DNA from: Nitrospirota bacterium
GTDB lineage: Bacteria > Nitrospirota > Nitrospiria > Nitrospirales > UBA8639
Assembly (NCBI GenBank): GCA_003235785.1
Contig: QJYE01000243.1
Coordinates: forward strand, 1 to 6,052
Reading direction: 5' to 3'
Length of the DNA: 6,052 nucleotides
Positions 4,844 through 6,052 of this stretch are shown here, piece after piece. Each line of letters begins with the position of its first letter. Position 1 is the first letter of the stretch. Made by a program: the position numbers and the translations under genes. The notes under the pieces were generated by a model. That model did no database searches. It worked only from the letters and a program-made list of their open reading frames with translations, and was not told where the DNA came from.

Positions 4844-6052
4844 ATTACTGAACCACCTCCCCTTGCAGATCGCGAAAAAGGCCAGAGTCCGCTCTTATGG
4901 CTAATGGTGACGGGTGCGGTCTCCGGTGGGATGCTCGGCGCGATGGCTCCAGACATCGCTCAACATGTGGAAATTATCGGAGAGCTGTGGATCCGGATGT
5001 TGCGGATGCTCGTGGTTCCCTTGATTGTGGCATCTATCATTCAAGGCGTGGGTTCACTTGGCGATATCCGACGGTTGGGGAGATTGGGCGGCGTCACCGT
5101 CTCCTATTATTTAGCCACGTCGGGAATGGCGATTGTCCTGGGGATGGCATTAGTCAACCTCATTCAACCGGGAGTGGGGGCTGATATCACGGCAGCGGTG
5201 GCGCCTTCCGGAGTGGAAGCCGCCGTGAATACAGGGTGGGAAGACTTGGTGCGGGGATTTTTTTCTCCGAATCTTTTCGCTTCTGCTGCCCAAGGGGACT
5301 TGTTGCCCTTGGTGATTTTTTCCCTTGCCTTTGGTGCGGTCCTCACGACGGTCGGCGAAAACGGGACATTGGTGCTCAGGTTTTTTGAAGGGGTTTTTGG
5401 CGCGATCATGAAATTGGTGCATCTCGTCATGTGGATCGGTCCTGTTGGTGTGTTTGGTTTGGTGGCAGGGCGTTTGGCCAGTGCCGGTGGGAGCGAAGGC
5501 ATTGTGGCCATTTTGGTGGGTTTGGGGCTCTTTACCGTCACGGTGCTTGTGGGCTTAGCGATCCATGCAGGGATCAGTCTAGGGCTTATTCTGCATGTGG
5601 CCGGTCGGCGTTCTCCTTTGATGTATATGCGCGCGCTTGGAACGGCCCTCACCAGTGCGTTTGCCTCCGCCAGTTCTTCTGCCACCTTGCCCCTGACGAT
5701 GGAAGGGGTGGAGCGCGCGGGCGTGAGCAGCCGGTCAAGCCGGTTCGTGCTTCCACTGGGTGCGACGGTGAATATGGACGGGTCGGCCTTATATGAAGCG
5801 GTGGCCGCCGTGTTTATTGCGCAAGCCTGGGGGATTGAATTAAGTCTTGGTGCCCTCGTGGCCTTGTTTGTCGTGGCGACGGTCTCTGCCATTGGAGCTG
5901 CAGGAATACCGGAAGCCGGCCTGGTCACGATGGTCGTGGTCTTACAGGCCGTCGGCCTGCCTTTAGAGGGGTTAGGGCTCCTCCTGGCGATTGATTGGTT
6001 CATTGATCGTTTTCGAACGGCCGTGAACGTATGGGGTGACGCAGTCGGTGCG
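4844..6052 (+). CDS. Sodium:dicarboxylate/amino acid symporter (DAACS), 3' end beyond window
   Basis: An inner-membrane secondary carrier of the DAACS/EAAT family, predicted to import an acidic amino acid or dicarboxylate with Na+ or H+. The frame is open for 403 codons from ATT 4844 to the window edge and nearly reaches the family's C-terminal end. Numbered from the ATT: first helix about 17-34; serine-rich re-entrant hairpin ASSSATLP (Ser277-279); NMDGS cation motif at 310-314; second hairpin AIGAAGIPEAGLV; helix 8 DWFIDRFRTAVNVWGD with Asp388, Arg391, Thr392, Asn395 and Asp399. Arg391 corresponds to GltPh Arg397, which binds the side-chain carboxylate, so aspartate/glutamate-like substrates are likely. 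There is no in-frame ATG, GTG or TTG before ATG 4904, which would cut into helix 1; hence the ATT choice. The gene follows the 90-residue gene by 33 bases, in operon style. Confidence 0.88.
   Translation, partial: MTEPPPLADREKGQSPLLWLMVTGAVSGGMLGAMAPDIAQHVEIIGELWIRMLRMLVVPLIVASIIQGVGSLGDIRRLGRLGGVTVSYYLATSGMAIVLGMALVNLIQPGVGADITAAVAPSGVEAAVNTGWEDLVRGFFSPNLFASAAQGDLLPLVIFSLAFGAVLTTVGENGTLVLRFFEGVFGAIMKLVHLVMWIGPVGVFGLVAGRLASAGGSEGIVAILVGLGLFTVTVLVGLAIHAGISLGLILHVAGRRSPLMYMRALGTALTSAFASASSSATLPLTMEGVERAGVSSRSSRFVLPLGATVNMDGSALYEAVAAVFIAQAWGIELSLGALVALFVVATVSAIGAAGIPEAGLVTMVVVLQAVGLPLEGLGLLLAIDWFIDRFRTAVNVWGDAVGA

Noticed and set aside
4848..4904. A frameshift joining the frame starting at CTG 4848 or TTG 4863 to the symporter
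   Set aside because: The in-frame upstream sequence from ATT 4844 already gives a plausible N-terminus with a correctly spaced ribosome binding site, so a frameshift is unnecessary, though not excluded.
4897..5184. Plus-strand frame of 95 codons overlapping the symporter
   Set aside because: It is out of frame with the symporter, which keeps DAACS motifs throughout, and has an arbitrary Arg/Gly-rich product.
5164..6003. Long minus-strand open frame of 279 codons
   Set aside because: It is antisense to the clear symporter frame, its product is low-complexity Pro/Thr/Ala/Lys-rich, and it shows no family motifs.
1..6052. CRISPR arrays, insertion sequences, tRNA or rRNA genes
   Set aside because: I found no regularly spaced direct repeats, transposase motifs with terminal repeats, or cloverleaf or rRNA-like sequence on either strand.

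Overview
The window reads as bacterial chromosome with moderate base composition (roughly half G+C in the genes, clearly more A+T in the first 560 bases). Genes are tightly packed on the + strand with strong purine-rich ribosome binding sites. A sigma-54-type promoter and an ATP-grasp/GNAT/transporter arrangement fit a Gram-negative-type bacterium. A marine Nitrospira-like host is my impression from the protein style only and is not established by the sequence.

Layout: bases 1-160 hold a likely enhancer-dependent sigma-54 promoter: two 7-bp-arm palindromes (28-45 and 68-86) about four helical turns apart, followed by a well-spaced -24/-12 element (144-160). Bases 171-560 form a long stretch with no convincing gene but two inverted repeats. 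Then come five co-directional genes: a GNAT-family N-acetyltransferase (561-1130), an ATP-grasp ligase (1263-2510), a 667-residue protein whose C-terminal part carries a papain-like Gln-Cys-His-Asn arrangement (2503-4506, overlapping the ligase gene by 8 bases), a 90-residue protein of unknown function (4538-4810), and a sodium/dicarboxylate-type amino acid symporter of the DAACS/EAAT family (about 4844 to beyond the window end). The last four are separated by about 33 bases or less or overlap, so they probably form an operon. The GNAT gene lies 132 bases upstream of the ligase and may be part of the same unit.

Working model (inference): the ATP-grasp enzyme joins a carboxylate to an amine, the papain-like protein hydrolyses or transfers an amide or acyl group, the acetyltransferase caps an amine, and the symporter, which keeps the arginine typical of acidic amino acid carriers, supplies or recovers an aspartate/glutamate-like compound. 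Together this would be an uncharacterised small-peptide or amino-acid-conjugate pathway. The nearest known analogy I can name is N-acetylglutaminylglutamine amide synthesis, where GNAT and ATP-grasp domains are fused. The most notable oddity is that the symporter has no in-frame ATG, GTG or TTG that preserves its first membrane helix; an ATT codon at 4844 with a correctly spaced ribosome binding site is the best candidate start.
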